From contig WTGX01000014.1 of assembly GCA_011523385.1 (NCBI GenBank), positions 1-40,068 on the forward strand: 40,068 bases of DNA, read 5' to 3'. The stretch is from Nitrospira sp. (lineage in GTDB: Bacteria; Nitrospirota; Nitrospiria; Nitrospirales; UBA8639). Below, one piece after another: positions 7,795 to 18,262 of this stretch (position 1 is its first letter; each line of letters opens with the position of its first letter). The position numbers were made by a program, and so were the translations under genes. A model generated the notes under the pieces. That model did not search any database. It was not told the origin of the DNA and saw only the letters and a program-made list of their open reading frames with translations.

Positions 7795-9150
7795 ATGAAA
7801 AAGACTGAGCAACAGATATTGGGCATTTGGAATGAGGCCTTGGGCTTCATCCAAGCGAAAATGGGGGATGAAGTCATAGAAACATGGTTTCAGCCGACAA
7901 AATTGGGCGAACTGAATGGAACGAAAGCGACAATTGTCGTTCCCAATAAGTTTTTCGGGGAATGGCTGGGAAGAAATTATCGAGAGATGATCGGCGAAGC
8001 CTTACAAGCGGTTCGGCCCGGTGAAGAAGGAAAAGTCGACATAGAATTTATTGTCGGTGAGCCTTCATCGCCCGTGGCTGGTGAGGGAGCAGGCAAATTA
8101 CCGGCTGCTCCCCAGCAGACGCGGGTCCATCGCCAACTGCCGAATCCAAAATATACCTTCGAGAATTTTGTGGTCGGGGCCAGTAATCAATTTGCCCACG
8201 CAGCAAGTCTCGCCGTCGCTGAGGCGCCCGCGCGCTCCTATAACCCATTCTTTATCTACGGAGGCGTGGGCTTGGGGAAAACGCACCTCCTCAATTCCAT
8301 CGGGAATTTCGTCATGCAGAAAGGTGAACTGAGGATTGCGTACGTGACGACGGAGCAGTTCACCAATGAAGTCATCAATTCGATCCGATATGACAAGATG
8401 ATGGACCTGCGCCGGCGCTATCGAAACATCGACATGCTCCTGATCGACGATATCCAATTTCTCGCGGGTAAAGAGCGGACGCAGGAAGAATTTTTTCATA
8501 CCTTTAATGCGCTATATGAGGCCAGAAAACAGATCGTTCTATCGAGCGACCGGTTTCCGAAAGAGATGCCGTCGATGGAAGAACGGTTACGCTCACGATT
8601 CGAGTGGGGGCTAATCGCTGACCTGCAACCGCCCGACGTCGAAACCCGGATTGCGATCCTGCGAAAGAAATCAGAGGAAGAAGGTATTGTGATCGGCGAC
8701 GACGTTATTCACCTTCTGGCCGAAGGATTAAAGAGCAATATACGCGAATTGGAAGGTGCGTTGATCCGCCTGGGAGCATACAGCACACTGACCGGCCAGC
8801 CCATTACGATGGATATGGTGAAAACCGTGCTTCGTGATCTGCTGGGAAACAAAAAAAAGGTGATCACCCCGGAAGACGTGCAAGACGTGGTGGCGAAGAG
8901 TTTTCACGTCAAAGTAGCCGAACTCAAATCCAAGCGACGAACCAAAACCGTGGTTCATCCCCGGCAAGTTGCCATGTACCTGTGCAGGGAACTCACGGAC
9001 GCCTCGTTCCCGGAAATCGGACGCGAGTTTGGAGGAAAAGACCACACCACCATCATCCATGCGTGTCGCCAGATAGAAAAAGCCCTTGAGAAAGACCATA
9101 CCTTGCGGGCGACGCTGGACAACCTCAAAGACGAAATCGGAAAGGCATAA
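7795..9150 (+). CDS. dnaA: Chromosomal replication initiator DnaA
   Basis: 451 residues. DnaA binds boxes at the origin, unwinds DNA and loads the helicase. Domain I (about 1-80, with ETWFQPTKL), a short linker, the AAA+ domain with Walker A GGVGLGKTHLL near residue 156 and Walker B LLIDDIQFL near 216, sensor and box VII region (NIRELEGALIRL), and the domain IV DNA-binding helix with GGKDHTTIIHACRQIE near 413. No Shine-Dalgarno precedes the ATG; the start is fixed by the conserved N-terminus. dnaN follows after 16 bases. Confidence 0.97.
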   Translation: MKKTEQQILGIWNEALGFIQAKMGDEVIETWFQPTKLGELNGTKATIVVPNKFFGEWLGRNYREMIGEALQAVRPGEEGKVDIEFIVGEPSSPVAGEGAGKLPAAPQQTRVHRQLPNPKYTFENFVVGASNQFAHAASLAVAEAPARSYNPFFIYGGVGLGKTHLLNSIGNFVMQKGELRIAYVTTEQFTNEVINSIRYDKMMDLRRRYRNIDMLLIDDIQFLAGKERTQEEFFHTFNALYEARKQIVLSSDRFPKEMPSMEERLRSRFEWGLIADLQPPDVETRIAILRKKSEEEGIVIGDDVIHLLAEGLKSNIRELEGALIRLGAYSTLTGQPITMDMVKTVLRDLLGNKKKVITPEDVQDVVAKSFHVKVAELKSKRRTKTVVHPRQVAMYLCRELTDASFPEIGREFGGKDHTTIIHACRQIEKALEKDHTLRATLDNLKDEIGKA

Positions 9151-9166
9151 CAGAAGGGAGTCTCTC

Positions 9167-10309
9167 ATGCGAGTGACGGTGGAACGAGAAGTCCTGTTGA
9201 CGGCCCTCCATCGCGTCCAGGGAATCGTGGAAAAACGAAATACGATGCCCAGCCTGGCGAACGTCCTGCTGGAAGCGAAAAAGGAAGGCCTGGACATTTC
9301 GGCGACGGATTTGGAACTCGGGATGCGGGGGCTCTACAAAGCCGCGGTCGAGGAAACCGGGTCGGTCACGTTCTCCGCCAGAAAGCTCTATGAAATTCTC
9401 AAAGAAATCACGGACCAGGAAATCGCCATGACCGTCACGGAGGATTGCCTGGTTACCATTACGACTGCCCGCGGGGAATTCAAGGTCGTAGGGCTCCCCA
9501 GCAAGGACTTCCCGCCCCTGCCCGCCATTGAGCGGGACGGCCTCATTCCTTTGCCCGGCACAGGCTTATTGCACCTCATTCGGAAAACCCTGTTTGCCGT
9601 CGGGGACAACGATACGCGGTACGTGCTCAATGGATTGTTGATTGTGGTCACGAGTACAGGCGGAACGCCGATGATCCGGTTGGTGGGGACTGACGGGCAT
9701 CGATTGGCGATGGCGGAGCAAAAATTGGAAGGGGAGAAATTGGAAGGGGAGGATAAGGAGTCCGCCGATGCGCAAGAAGAAAAAGTGATCATCCCGAAAA
9801 AGGCTGCGGCTGAAATTCGCCGCCTGCTGGAAGAGGACGAAGATGAGCCGATGATCGGCTTTACCAAGAACATGTTGATCTTCAGAAAAAGCGGGCTGGT
9901 CCTCACGTCCCGGCTGATGGAAGGCAATTACCCCAACTATCAGCAGGTCATTCCCAAGGCGGGCAGCAAACAGGTCGCGGTGAACCGCGATGATCTCGAA
10001 GGGGCCCTGCGACGTGTCTCGGTCCTGTCCCAGAACAAGACCTATGCCGTCAAGCTCACGTTTTCAAAGAAGGCGATCACGCTCTTATCGAGTCATCCGG
10101 ATATGGGAGAAGCGAATGAAGAAATTCCCGCCAGTTTCAACGGCGAGGAATTTTCCGCCGGCTTCAATGCCCGATATCTGCTTGACGTGTTGAGCGTCAT
10201 GGGAAGCGAGACGGTCGTGCTGAATATGGAAGCGTCCCTCAGCCCGTGTTTGATACGAGAGAAGGACAACGCCTTGTTCAAAGCCGTCGTGATGCCCGTC
10301 AAAGTGTAA
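9167..10309 (+). CDS. dnaN: DNA polymerase III beta sliding clamp
   Basis: 380 residues. The ring-shaped clamp tethers the replicative polymerase. The frame opens earlier, but the start is set at 9167 by the AGAAGGGAG Shine-Dalgarno and by the normal N-terminus MRVTVEREVLLTALHRVQGI. The family features FKVVGLPSKDFPPLP, GTDGHRLAMAEQKL and a C-terminal KAVVMPVKV are present. Odd point: between the GHRLA motif and the KVIIPKKAA segment there is a charged insert with the tandem unit KLEGEKLEGE, making the protein slightly longer than most clamps (about 366). The DNA of the insert is itself a short direct repeat. Confidence 0.96.
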   Translation: MRVTVEREVLLTALHRVQGIVEKRNTMPSLANVLLEAKKEGLDISATDLELGMRGLYKAAVEETGSVTFSARKLYEILKEITDQEIAMTVTEDCLVTITTARGEFKVVGLPSKDFPPLPAIERDGLIPLPGTGLLHLIRKTLFAVGDNDTRYVLNGLLIVVTSTGGTPMIRLVGTDGHRLAMAEQKLEGEKLEGEDKESADAQEEKVIIPKKAAAEIRRLLEEDEDEPMIGFTKNMLIFRKSGLVLTSRLMEGNYPNYQQVIPKAGSKQVAVNRDDLEGALRRVSVLSQNKTYAVKLTFSKKAITLLSSHPDMGEANEEIPASFNGEEFSAGFNARYLLDVLSVMGSETVVLNMEASLSPCLIREKDNALFKAVVMPVKV

Positions 10310-10317
10310 GGGTCATG

Positions 10318-10323
10318 TATACT
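10318..10323 (+). promoter_or_regulatory. Possible -10 element just upstream of gyrB
   Basis: TATACT ends 8 bases before the gyrB ATG at 10332. No good -35 is visible. If used, the transcript would be leaderless or nearly so. gyrB also lies only 22 bases from dnaN, so read-through is equally likely. Confidence 0.35.
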
Positions 10324-10325
10324 GA

Positions 10326-12866
<2,541 letters not shown>

Positions 12867-12896
12867 TCACCAGGAACCCCGATCCTCCTACCCACG

Positions 12897-15392
12897 ATGC
12901 CCGCCGAAGAACGTTTCACCCAAGTCGCCATCGAAGACGAGATGCGCCTGTCGTACATGGATTACGCCATGAGCGTGATCGTCGGCCGCGCCTTGCCGGA
13001 CGTCCGTGACGGGCTGAAACCCGTGCACCGGCGCATCCTGTACGGCATGAACCAAATGGGTTTGGCGCACAACCGGACCTACCGCAAGTCGGCCAAGATC
13101 GTGGGCGAAATCATGGGAAATTATCATCCCCATGGCGATTCCGCGATTTACGATACGCAGGTGCGCATGGCCCAGGACTTCAACATGCGCTATACCCTGG
13201 TGGACGGCCAGGGGAATTACGGATCGGTGGACGGTGACCCGCCGGCCGCCATGCGCTACACCGAAGCACGGCTCACGAGGTTGGCCGGCGAAATGCTGGC
13301 GGACATCGATCGGGAAACCGTGGATTTCGGTCCGACCTATGATGAATCGGACGTCGAACCACTGGTGCTACCGGCCAAGGCCCCCAACCTGTTGATCAAC
13401 GGCGCCGGCGGGATCGCCGTGGGCTACGCCACCAACATTCCCACGCATAATCTCGGCGAAGTCCTCGCCGCCCTGATCCACCTCCTTGAGAATCCCGGGG
13501 CGTCGATTGCGGACTTGATGGACATGATCCCGGGTCCGGATTTTCCCACGGCCGGATTCATCTATGGCACGCAAGGCATCAGAGACGCCTATGAACACGG
13601 GCGAGGGCTGTTGACCATCCGCGCCAAAACGCACGTGGAAACCGATGAGAAGCGGGACCGGTCGAGCATCATCGTGACCGAAATTCCGTATCAGGTGAAT
13701 AAGGCCAAGCTGCTGGAGAAAATTGCCGAATTGGTGCAGGAGAAACGCGTGGAAGGCATTTCCGACATTCGGGATGAATCGGACCGGGACGGCATCCGCG
13801 TGGTGATCGAACTCAAGAAAGGCGAGCTTCCGCCCGTCATCCTGAACCAGTTGTACAAGCATACCCAACTTCAGAATACATTCGGCGTCATCATGCTCGC
13901 GCTCGTGAATAACCGGCCCGAGATTTTGAATCTCAAAGGAATCCTGGTGGCCTTTCTTGAGCACCGACGCGAAGTGGTCATCCGGCGAACCGCCTACGAG
14001 TTACGGAAAGCCCAGGAACGCGCGCATATTCTCGAAGGCCTCACCGTGGCATTGTCGCACTTGGATGACGTGATTGCGTTAATTCGCGGGGCGGCGTCGC
14101 CCGACGAAGCCAGGACGGGTCTTACACAACAATTCCCGCTGTCGGAGATTCAGGCCCAAGCCATCCTGGACATGCGGCTCCAACGGTTGACGCAACTCGA
14201 ACAACGCAAGCTCTCGGAAGAATATGAGGAACTGAAAGCCAGGATCACCTCGCTGCAGGCCATCCTGGGCTCGGATGACCTGGTGAAGCAGGTCATCAAG
14301 GACGAACTCATTGAACTCAAGACCACGTATCAGGATGAACGCCGCACCCAAATCATTCCGCAGGAAGCCGAGATCAACATCGAGGACTTGATCGCGGATG
14401 AAACCATGGCCGTGAGCATTTCCCACGAGGGCTACATCAAACGTCATCCCGTGTCCGAATACCGGGCGCAGCGTCGTGGAGGAAAAGGCAAGATCGGCAT
14501 GGGAGTCAAGGAAGAAGATTTCGTCGAGAAGATTTTTACCGCCTCGACGCATGATTACATCCTGTTCTTTAGCGATGCGGGAAAAGTGTATTGGCTCAAA
14601 CTGCATGAACTGCCCGAAGCCGGCCGCACGAGCAAAGGCAAGGCCATGGTGAACCTGTTGGCCCTGGGACCGGAAGAACGGGTGACCACCACGCTACCGG
14701 TTCGGGAATTCCCCGATGACTTGTACGTCGTGATGGCGACCCGCATGGGCTATATCAAAAAGACGAAACTATCCGCCTTCGGGAACCCCCGGCAGGGCGG
14801 GATCATCGCCCTGACCTTGGAGGAAGGCGACAAGCTCATTGGCGTGGAAATCACCAATGGCCGGAGCGACATCATGCTGGGCACCAGGGAAGGACTGGTC
14901 ATCCGGTTTGGAGAACAGGACGTCCGGCCGGTGGGCCGGACCGCTCGAGGTGTCCGGGGCATTCGCTTGGACAACACCAATCACGTCATCGGGATGGTCA
15001 TTATCCAGCCCGAGGTCGAGGCCTCGATCCTGACTGTGACCGAAAAGGGATTCGGAAAGCGGACCGTAGCGACCGAATACCGGACGCAAGGTCGGGCGGG
15101 GCGGGGGCTGATCAGCATCAAAGTCAACGAGAGAAACGGGTCGGCTGTCTCCTTCCATCAGGTCAAGGAAACCGATGAGATCATGATCATGACGTCCGAA
15201 GGAAAGATCCTCAGGACCAAAGTCGAGGCTCTCCGGGACATCGGGCGCAATGCTCAAGGGGTGCGTCTCATCGACATGGAAGAGACCGACCGCGTCGTGG
15301 ACGTGGCCAAACTCGCGGAGAGCAGCGAGAACGACGGAAGTGAAGAGAGCAACGGCACCGGTCACGCGGCGGAGACGACCGGGCTTGCATGA
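12897..15392 (+). CDS. gyrA: DNA gyrase subunit A
   Basis: 831 residues. The DNA breakage-reunion subunit. The N-terminus RALPDVRDGLKPVHRRILYG is typical; the catalytic tyrosine sits in AAMRYTEARL near residue 121. In the quinolone-resistance region HPHGDSAIYDT, Ser82 and Asp86 (E. coli Ser83 and Asp87 equivalents) are both the susceptible residues. The GyrA box QRRGGKG near residue 525, in the C-terminal beta-pinwheel, marks it as gyrase rather than topoisomerase IV. Shine-Dalgarno is weak. It ends the dnaA-dnaN-gyrB-gyrA run and is followed by palindromic repeats. Confidence 0.96.
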   Translation: MPAEERFTQVAIEDEMRLSYMDYAMSVIVGRALPDVRDGLKPVHRRILYGMNQMGLAHNRTYRKSAKIVGEIMGNYHPHGDSAIYDTQVRMAQDFNMRYTLVDGQGNYGSVDGDPPAAMRYTEARLTRLAGEMLADIDRETVDFGPTYDESDVEPLVLPAKAPNLLINGAGGIAVGYATNIPTHNLGEVLAALIHLLENPGASIADLMDMIPGPDFPTAGFIYGTQGIRDAYEHGRGLLTIRAKTHVETDEKRDRSSIIVTEIPYQVNKAKLLEKIAELVQEKRVEGISDIRDESDRDGIRVVIELKKGELPPVILNQLYKHTQLQNTFGVIMLALVNNRPEILNLKGILVAFLEHRREVVIRRTAYELRKAQERAHILEGLTVALSHLDDVIALIRGAASPDEARTGLTQQFPLSEIQAQAILDMRLQRLTQLEQRKLSEEYEELKARITSLQAILGSDDLVKQVIKDELIELKTTYQDERRTQIIPQEAEINIEDLIADETMAVSISHEGYIKRHPVSEYRAQRRGGKGKIGMGVKEEDFVEKIFTASTHDYILFFSDAGKVYWLKLHELPEAGRTSKGKAMVNLLALGPEERVTTTLPVREFPDDLYVVMATRMGYIKKTKLSAFGNPRQGGIIALTLEEGDKLIGVEITNGRSDIMLGTREGLVIRFGEQDVRPVGRTARGVRGIRLDNTNHVIGMVIIQPEVEASILTVTEKGFGKRTVATEYRTQGRAGRGLISIKVNERNGSAVSFHQVKETDEIMIMTSEGKILRTKVEALRDIGRNAQGVRLIDMEETDRVVDVAKLAESSENDGSEESNGTGHAAETTGLA

Positions 15393-15427
15393 TGTCCCTT
15401 TCCGTCATCCCCGCCTTTCCTTCCGTC

Positions 15428-15447
15428 ATTCCCGCGAAAGCGGGAAT
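15428..15447. repeat. 20-base dRS3-like palindrome
   Basis: ATTCCCGCGAAAGCGGGAAT, fitting the ATTCCC-N8-GGGAAT form of the neisserial dRS3 element and related repeats widespread in bacterial intergenic DNA. It lies just after gyrA and could also help stop transcription, but there is no T-tract. Confidence 0.7.
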
Positions 15448-15467
15448 CCAGGGTCTTTGTATTTCAC

Positions 15468-15502
15468 CTTCTCCTCCTGGGAGAGGGCGGGGGTGAGGGA
15501 GC
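15468..15502. repeat. Second intergenic repeat (CTGGGAGAGGG type)
   Basis: The sequence around TCCTGGGAGAGGGCGGGGGT closely resembles a short G-rich repeat scattered in many proteobacterial-type genomes next to dRS3-like elements. Boundaries are approximate. Confidence 0.45.
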
Positions 15503-15520
15503 GCGTCCTTTGTTATTCCT

Positions 15521-16078
15521 ATGCCCAAAAAGCCATTCGACCCCGTTGTCAGAATAGGGCTGACCGTTTTACTGGGAGGCTTCACGCTGATTGCGGGAGG
15601 CATGTTCCTGTCCAGACCCGACCGCACCATCCCGCCTTTCAGTATCGGAGGACAGGAAGGCACGGTGGTGGCCGTCCACGTGCCGGCGTGGACGAGCGAT
15701 CCGGACATCGAAACCCTCATTCGCCGGTTCCGAAAGGTTGGCCTGACCGATCATGATTTCCGATCCATGAAGGTACACCCCACGACCCCGGACGATCCGG
15801 CCACGCTCTATCGGGAAGTCGGCCTCTACGTGTTTTCCGATCCCCAGTGGACACAACCGGAAACGCTTCGCCGGTATCTGACGGCACGGGTCCTCGCGGC
15901 AACGGGGAACCGGCTGGGCGCTGAAGAAGAAACGTTCCGACAGGAGTTCGAACGATCCGTCAGGGGAGGATTTATCTACAGCCAAGGCGACACCAAGGGC
16001 TGGCTCGGCCCCATTCCGGACCCATCAATCCCCGAGCAACGCCAGAACATTCAGATCCTGTTCGACGACGGGCTTTGA
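15521..16078 (+). CDS. Hypothetical single-pass membrane protein
   Basis: 185 residues with one N-terminal membrane segment (about residues 10-30, VRIGLTVLLGGFTLIAGGMF) and a soluble part with no family I recognise. The soluble part has alternating strands and helices with a TLIRRFRKVGLTDHDFRSM segment, and a hydrophilic C-terminus ending LFDDGL. Likely anchored with the bulk outside the cytoplasm. It lies between palindromic repeats and a toxin-antitoxin operon; no clear operon partner. Confidence 0.7.
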   Translation: MPKKPFDPVVRIGLTVLLGGFTLIAGGMFLSRPDRTIPPFSIGGQEGTVVAVHVPAWTSDPDIETLIRRFRKVGLTDHDFRSMKVHPTTPDDPATLYREVGLYVFSDPQWTQPETLRRYLTARVLAATGNRLGAEEETFRQEFERSVRGGFIYSQGDTKGWLGPIPDPSIPEQRQNIQILFDDGL

Positions 16079-16086
16079 AGGCCACA

Positions 16087-16134
16087 TTGACAGCGGATAC
16101 GACATGAATTACAGTATCGTCATATTTGTATGAC
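16087..16134 (+). promoter_or_regulatory. Promoter and operator-like palindrome of the RHH/PIN operon
   Basis: TTGACA (16087-16092), 17-base spacer, TACAGT (16110-16115). A perfect inverted repeat GTCATA-TTTG-TATGAC follows at 16119-16134, covering the predicted start. Such a site fits autorepression by the ribbon-helix-helix antitoxin encoded downstream. Confidence 0.7.
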
Positions 16135-16162
16135 AAAGAAAACCAGGACAGAAGGCGAGAAC

Positions 16163-16402
16163 ATGAAAACTTTAACACTTAGACTCGATGAAGCGCTCTA
16201 TGCCAAAGTCCTGTCCAGGTCCAAACGGCGAAAGACGACACGGTCGGAAGTGGTCCGGGAGGCTCTGAACCTCTGCTTTGAAAAAGGCGACACCTCCTCA
16301 AAAGGGTCGGCGTTTGAATTGGCCCATGATCTGGCAGGGGCTGTGGCCGGTCCGACCGACCTGTCAGTCAATCAAATCCACCTGGAAGGCTTTGGTCGAT
16401 AA
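16163..16402 (+). CDS. RHH-type antitoxin (VapB/CopG-like)
   Basis: 79 residues from the ATG at 16163, preferred over 16130 because GAAGGCGAG lies just upstream of it. The N-terminus KTLTLRLDEALYAKVLSRSK followed by TRSEVVREAL is a ribbon-helix-helix DNA-binding domain; the C-terminal part (AHDLAGAVAGPTDLSVNQIH) is the usual toxin-wrapping tail. It represses its own promoter and neutralises the PIN toxin that begins six bases after its stop. Family-level call is firm. Confidence 0.85.
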   Translation: MKTLTLRLDEALYAKVLSRSKRRKTTRSEVVREALNLCFEKGDTSSKGSAFELAHDLAGAVAGPTDLSVNQIHLEGFGR

Positions 16403-16407
16403 TCCAC

Positions 16408-16824
16408 GTGGACAAGTCCATTATTGTGGATACGGGCCCCCTGGTCGCGTTTCTCAACCGGAGCGACCGCTACCACAATTGGACAAAACAGCAATGGGAG
16501 CGAATACGCCCGCCGTTGCTCACGTGCGAGGCGGTTCTGGCTGAAACCTGTTTTCTGATGCGTCATTTACCGGGAGGAAGCCAAGCCGTTCTCGAACTGG
16601 TGAACCGGGGAGTCATTCAGTCCCTGTTCAACCTGGAACAGGAAGCCCAGCCACTCATGAAGCTGATCAAGCGCTATGCGGATGTTCCCATGTCCCTGGC
16701 GGATGCATGTTTGGTTCGGATGTCGGAACTACATGCCCAAAGTAAAGTCTTAACCCTGGACCGGGATTTTCGCATCTATCGAAAACACAGCCGTCACGTC
16801 ATTCCGCTTCTGATTCCCCATTGA
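16408..16824 (+). CDS. PIN-domain ribonuclease toxin (VapC-like)
   Basis: 138 residues with a GTG start at 16408, five bases after the antitoxin stop codon. PIN toxins cleave specific RNAs in a Mg-dependent way. The acidic catalytic set is visible: Asp8 (IIVDTGPLVAFL), Glu46 (AVLAET), Asp99 (SLADACLV) and Asp118 (LTLDRDF). Length and layout are normal and all catalytic residues are present, so the pair looks intact. The next gene, a HicB-like antitoxin, begins 26 bases after its stop. Confidence 0.88.
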   Translation: MDKSIIVDTGPLVAFLNRSDRYHNWTKQQWERIRPPLLTCEAVLAETCFLMRHLPGGSQAVLELVNRGVIQSLFNLEQEAQPLMKLIKRYADVPMSLADACLVRMSELHAQSKVLTLDRDFRIYRKHSRHVIPLLIPH

Positions 16825-16850
16825 AGAATCGCACCATTGAGGATGAAAAC

Positions 16851-17063
16851 ATGGCCCAAACGTACACGGCACTGATCCAGCAACGTAAGGAGTGGTGGAT
16901 TGGCTGGATAGAAGAGATCCCTGGCGTGAATTGTCAAGAAAGGACAAGAGAAGAATTGCTTGATGCCCTTCGCGTCACACTTGTCGAAGCCTTGGAATTC
17001 AATCGGCAGCAAGCAATCAGCGTTGCCGAAAGTGAGTATCAGGAAGTTGCAATCCAGGTATGA
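16851..17063 (+). CDS. HicB-like antitoxin
   Basis: 70 residues from ATG 16851, with GAGGATG at good distance; the upstream ATG at 16821 has none. The N-terminus YTALIQQRKEWWIGWIEEIPGVN and TREELLDALRVTLVEALEFN match the short HicB-type fold (degraded RNase H) that neutralises the HicA mRNA interferase. The stop overlaps the ATG of a HicA-like stub (ATGA), the normal coupling for this pair, but the toxin is truncated. So the antitoxin is probably an orphan. Confidence 0.8.
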   Translation: MAQTYTALIQQRKEWWIGWIEEIPGVNCQERTREELLDALRVTLVEALEFNRQQAISVAESEYQEVAIQV

Positions 17064-17164
17064 AACGAAGGGCCTTGATCGGACATTCCAAAACGAGCAT
17101 AACGATGCATTCCATCAAGCTAAAGCTCCGGCTGTTCTCCCAGCTTGTCAAAACGTTCTTGTAG
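17060..17164 (+). pseudogene. Truncated hicA remnant
   Basis: The frame starts with MKRRALIGH, which matches the usual first residues of HicA toxins (MKRRxLIRHL), and overlaps the hicB stop as hicA normally does. After about nine residues it loses all similarity (SKTSITMHSIKLKLRLFS) and stops at 34 residues, while HicA is about 60-90. The double-stranded RNA-binding-like fold with its catalytic His is gone. The lost part ends near where the convergent parE remnant begins, suggesting one deletion. Confidence 0.65.
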
Positions 17165-17272
17165 CTTGTTGTAGTATCGGCGGGACCGTTCACCCCCGAA
17201 TTGTTCTATGCCATACAATGCGATGTTCAGCAGGTCATGTTCAGCTTGTTGAGTAAGCCGATACTTAGGCAT
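17120..17272 (-). pseudogene. Truncated ParE/RelE-type toxin remnant
   Basis: From the ATG at 17272: MPKYRLTQQAEHDLLNIALY, then GIEQFGGERSRRYYNKLQERFDKLGEQPEL and a stop after 50 residues. This is the N-terminal half of ParE (two helices); intact ParE is about 95-100 residues and continues with a Gly-Arg-rich strand region that is missing here. It overlaps parD by 8 bases as usual. The end converges on the hicA remnant. A short active form cannot be excluded but is unlikely. Confidence 0.7.
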
Positions 17273-17519
17273 GTTGGGATCTGTGGCGTTGTTGCGCTTC
17301 TTCCCAAATTTCCTCAACGGTCTTTTGACTGACGCCGCTTTGTTCGCCGTCAATGAGTGCGGCACGGATGGCCGTGGTTTCAGCGTCGCGGCTGATGCGG
17401 TCGCGAATCAGATCTCGGAATACTTCGCTTTCGTTACCGTAATTTCCGGTTTCAATTTGCGCTTTGATCCAGTCGGCTTGCTGATCTGTTACGGATATAC
17501 TCTTTTTCACCATTCCCAT
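17265..17519 (-). CDS. ParD-like antitoxin
   Basis: 84 residues from ATG 17519, chosen for GGGAG eight bases upstream. Sequence KKSISVTDQQADWIKAQIET, then GNYGNESEVFRDLIRDRI, is the ParD ribbon-helix-helix domain; the C-terminus TVEEIWEEAQQRHRSQ wraps the toxin. ParD represses its own operon and blocks ParE inhibition of gyrase. Its toxin partner is truncated, so it is probably an orphan regulator. A promoter with a palindromic operator lies upstream. Confidence 0.85.
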   Translation of the reverse strand: MGMVKKSISVTDQQADWIKAQIETGNYGNESEVFRDLIRDRISRDAETTAIRAALIDGEQSGVSQKTVEEIWEEAQQRHRSQHA

Positions 17520-17550
17520 GATTGGTTCTCCCAAGGTTCAGACGACCGTT

Positions 17551-17589
17551 CCTGCTGAGCAGGATAATCTGCCCCTTCTGGATTGACAA
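17551..17589 (-). promoter_or_regulatory. Promoter/operator of parD
   Basis: Minus strand: TTGTCA (17589-17584), 17-base spacer, TATCCT (17566-17561). The palindrome CCTGCTGAGCAGG at 17551-17563 overlaps the -10 and start site, fitting ParD autorepression. Confidence 0.6.
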
Positions 17590-17624
17590 GTATCTGTCTT
17601 TGCATGGCGCGCAGAAGAGGGAAG

Positions 17625-18089
17625 TTATTTGGGATGGTGCGCAGACGACAGCGCCCGGGCGATGACTCTGGTGAGCGAATCCCGTAGTTCGTCGTCATTG
17701 ACGGATTGAGTGGATTCGCGGGCTGTCTTGTGCGCCTCGGCGGAAACGGGAGCCTGCTCGGCGGGTACGTCGACGTCGTCTTCGCGGAGTTCCGGGAGTT
17801 CGCCGATCCGGAAAATAATATCCTCTAACTGGAGTTCTTCCATCTGCGCCTGAATGTTCTCCAGTAACGTGGCTTTGAGATAGCGGAGTTGGTGTAGCCA
17901 CACGGAATTGTCCACGGCCACGTGCAGCTTTCGAAACTTGATCCGGGTCGGCCAGGTATGGGCCGCCACGACCTCGCCCACGAGCCCTTTCCATTGTTTT
18001 TGGAGACGAGACTCCCAGAGGCGCGCCGCAAACCCATGGCTTTGAGAAATTTCCTCGATGAGTGACTTGGAGGAGGAAAAGGCGTGCAT
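17625..18089 (-). CDS. dciA: DciA-type helicase loader (DUF721)
   Basis: 154 residues. The N-terminal half, RLQKQWKGLVGEVVAAHTWP then IKFRKLHVAVDNSVWLHQLR, is the DUF721/DciA KH-like domain, which loads the replicative helicase DnaB in bacteria lacking DnaC/DnaI. The acidic, low-complexity C-terminal tail is also family-like. Placement near dnaA-gyrA is consistent. No Shine-Dalgarno precedes ATG 18089, and a strong promoter ends nine bases before it, so the message may be leaderless. Confidence 0.85.
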   Translation of the reverse strand: MHAFSSSKSLIEEISQSHGFAARLWESRLQKQWKGLVGEVVAAHTWPTRIKFRKLHVAVDNSVWLHQLRYLKATLLENIQAQMEELQLEDIIFRIGELPELREDDVDVPAEQAPVSAEAHKTARESTQSVNDDELRDSLTRVIARALSSAHHPK

Positions 18090-18097
18090 GGAATGGT

Positions 18098-18126
18098 ATT
18101 CTAGGCCGTCAATCGGGTAGGGTCAA
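18098..18126 (-). promoter_or_regulatory. Promoter of dciA
   Basis: Minus strand: TTGACC (18126-18121), 17-base spacer, TAGAAT (18103-18098). Eight bases separate the -10 from the ATG at 18089, which suggests a leaderless transcript. Confidence 0.65.
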
Positions 18127-18181
18127 TTGACGGGTGGCGAAACTCCGTGCTCCAAGGACGGTTGGCTCTACCCCACCTGTC

Positions 18182-18202
18182 CTCCCCTTACAAAGGGGAG
18201 GG
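18182..18202. repeat. Palindromic intergenic repeat
   Basis: CCTCCCCTT-ACA-AAGGGGAGG, a perfect 9-base stem with a 3-base loop in the divergent dciA/smpB gap. It resembles the common CTCCCCTTTxxAAGGGGAG repeat family and is probably a REP/MITE-like element rather than a terminator: there is no T-tract and no gene ends here. Confidence 0.55.
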
Positions 18203-18262
18203 ACCGAAAACAGAAAGCCCGGGCAAGAACGACCTCCATAAAGATAAAGACGGTATGGCTGC

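Noticed and set aside
7791-7796. TATAAT before dnaA as a -10 element
   Set aside because: It overlaps the dnaA ATG, so it could not produce a full dnaA message.
15428-15447. Intrinsic terminator of gyrA
   Set aside because: The hairpin lacks a T-tract and matches a known repeat form, so it is listed as a repeat.
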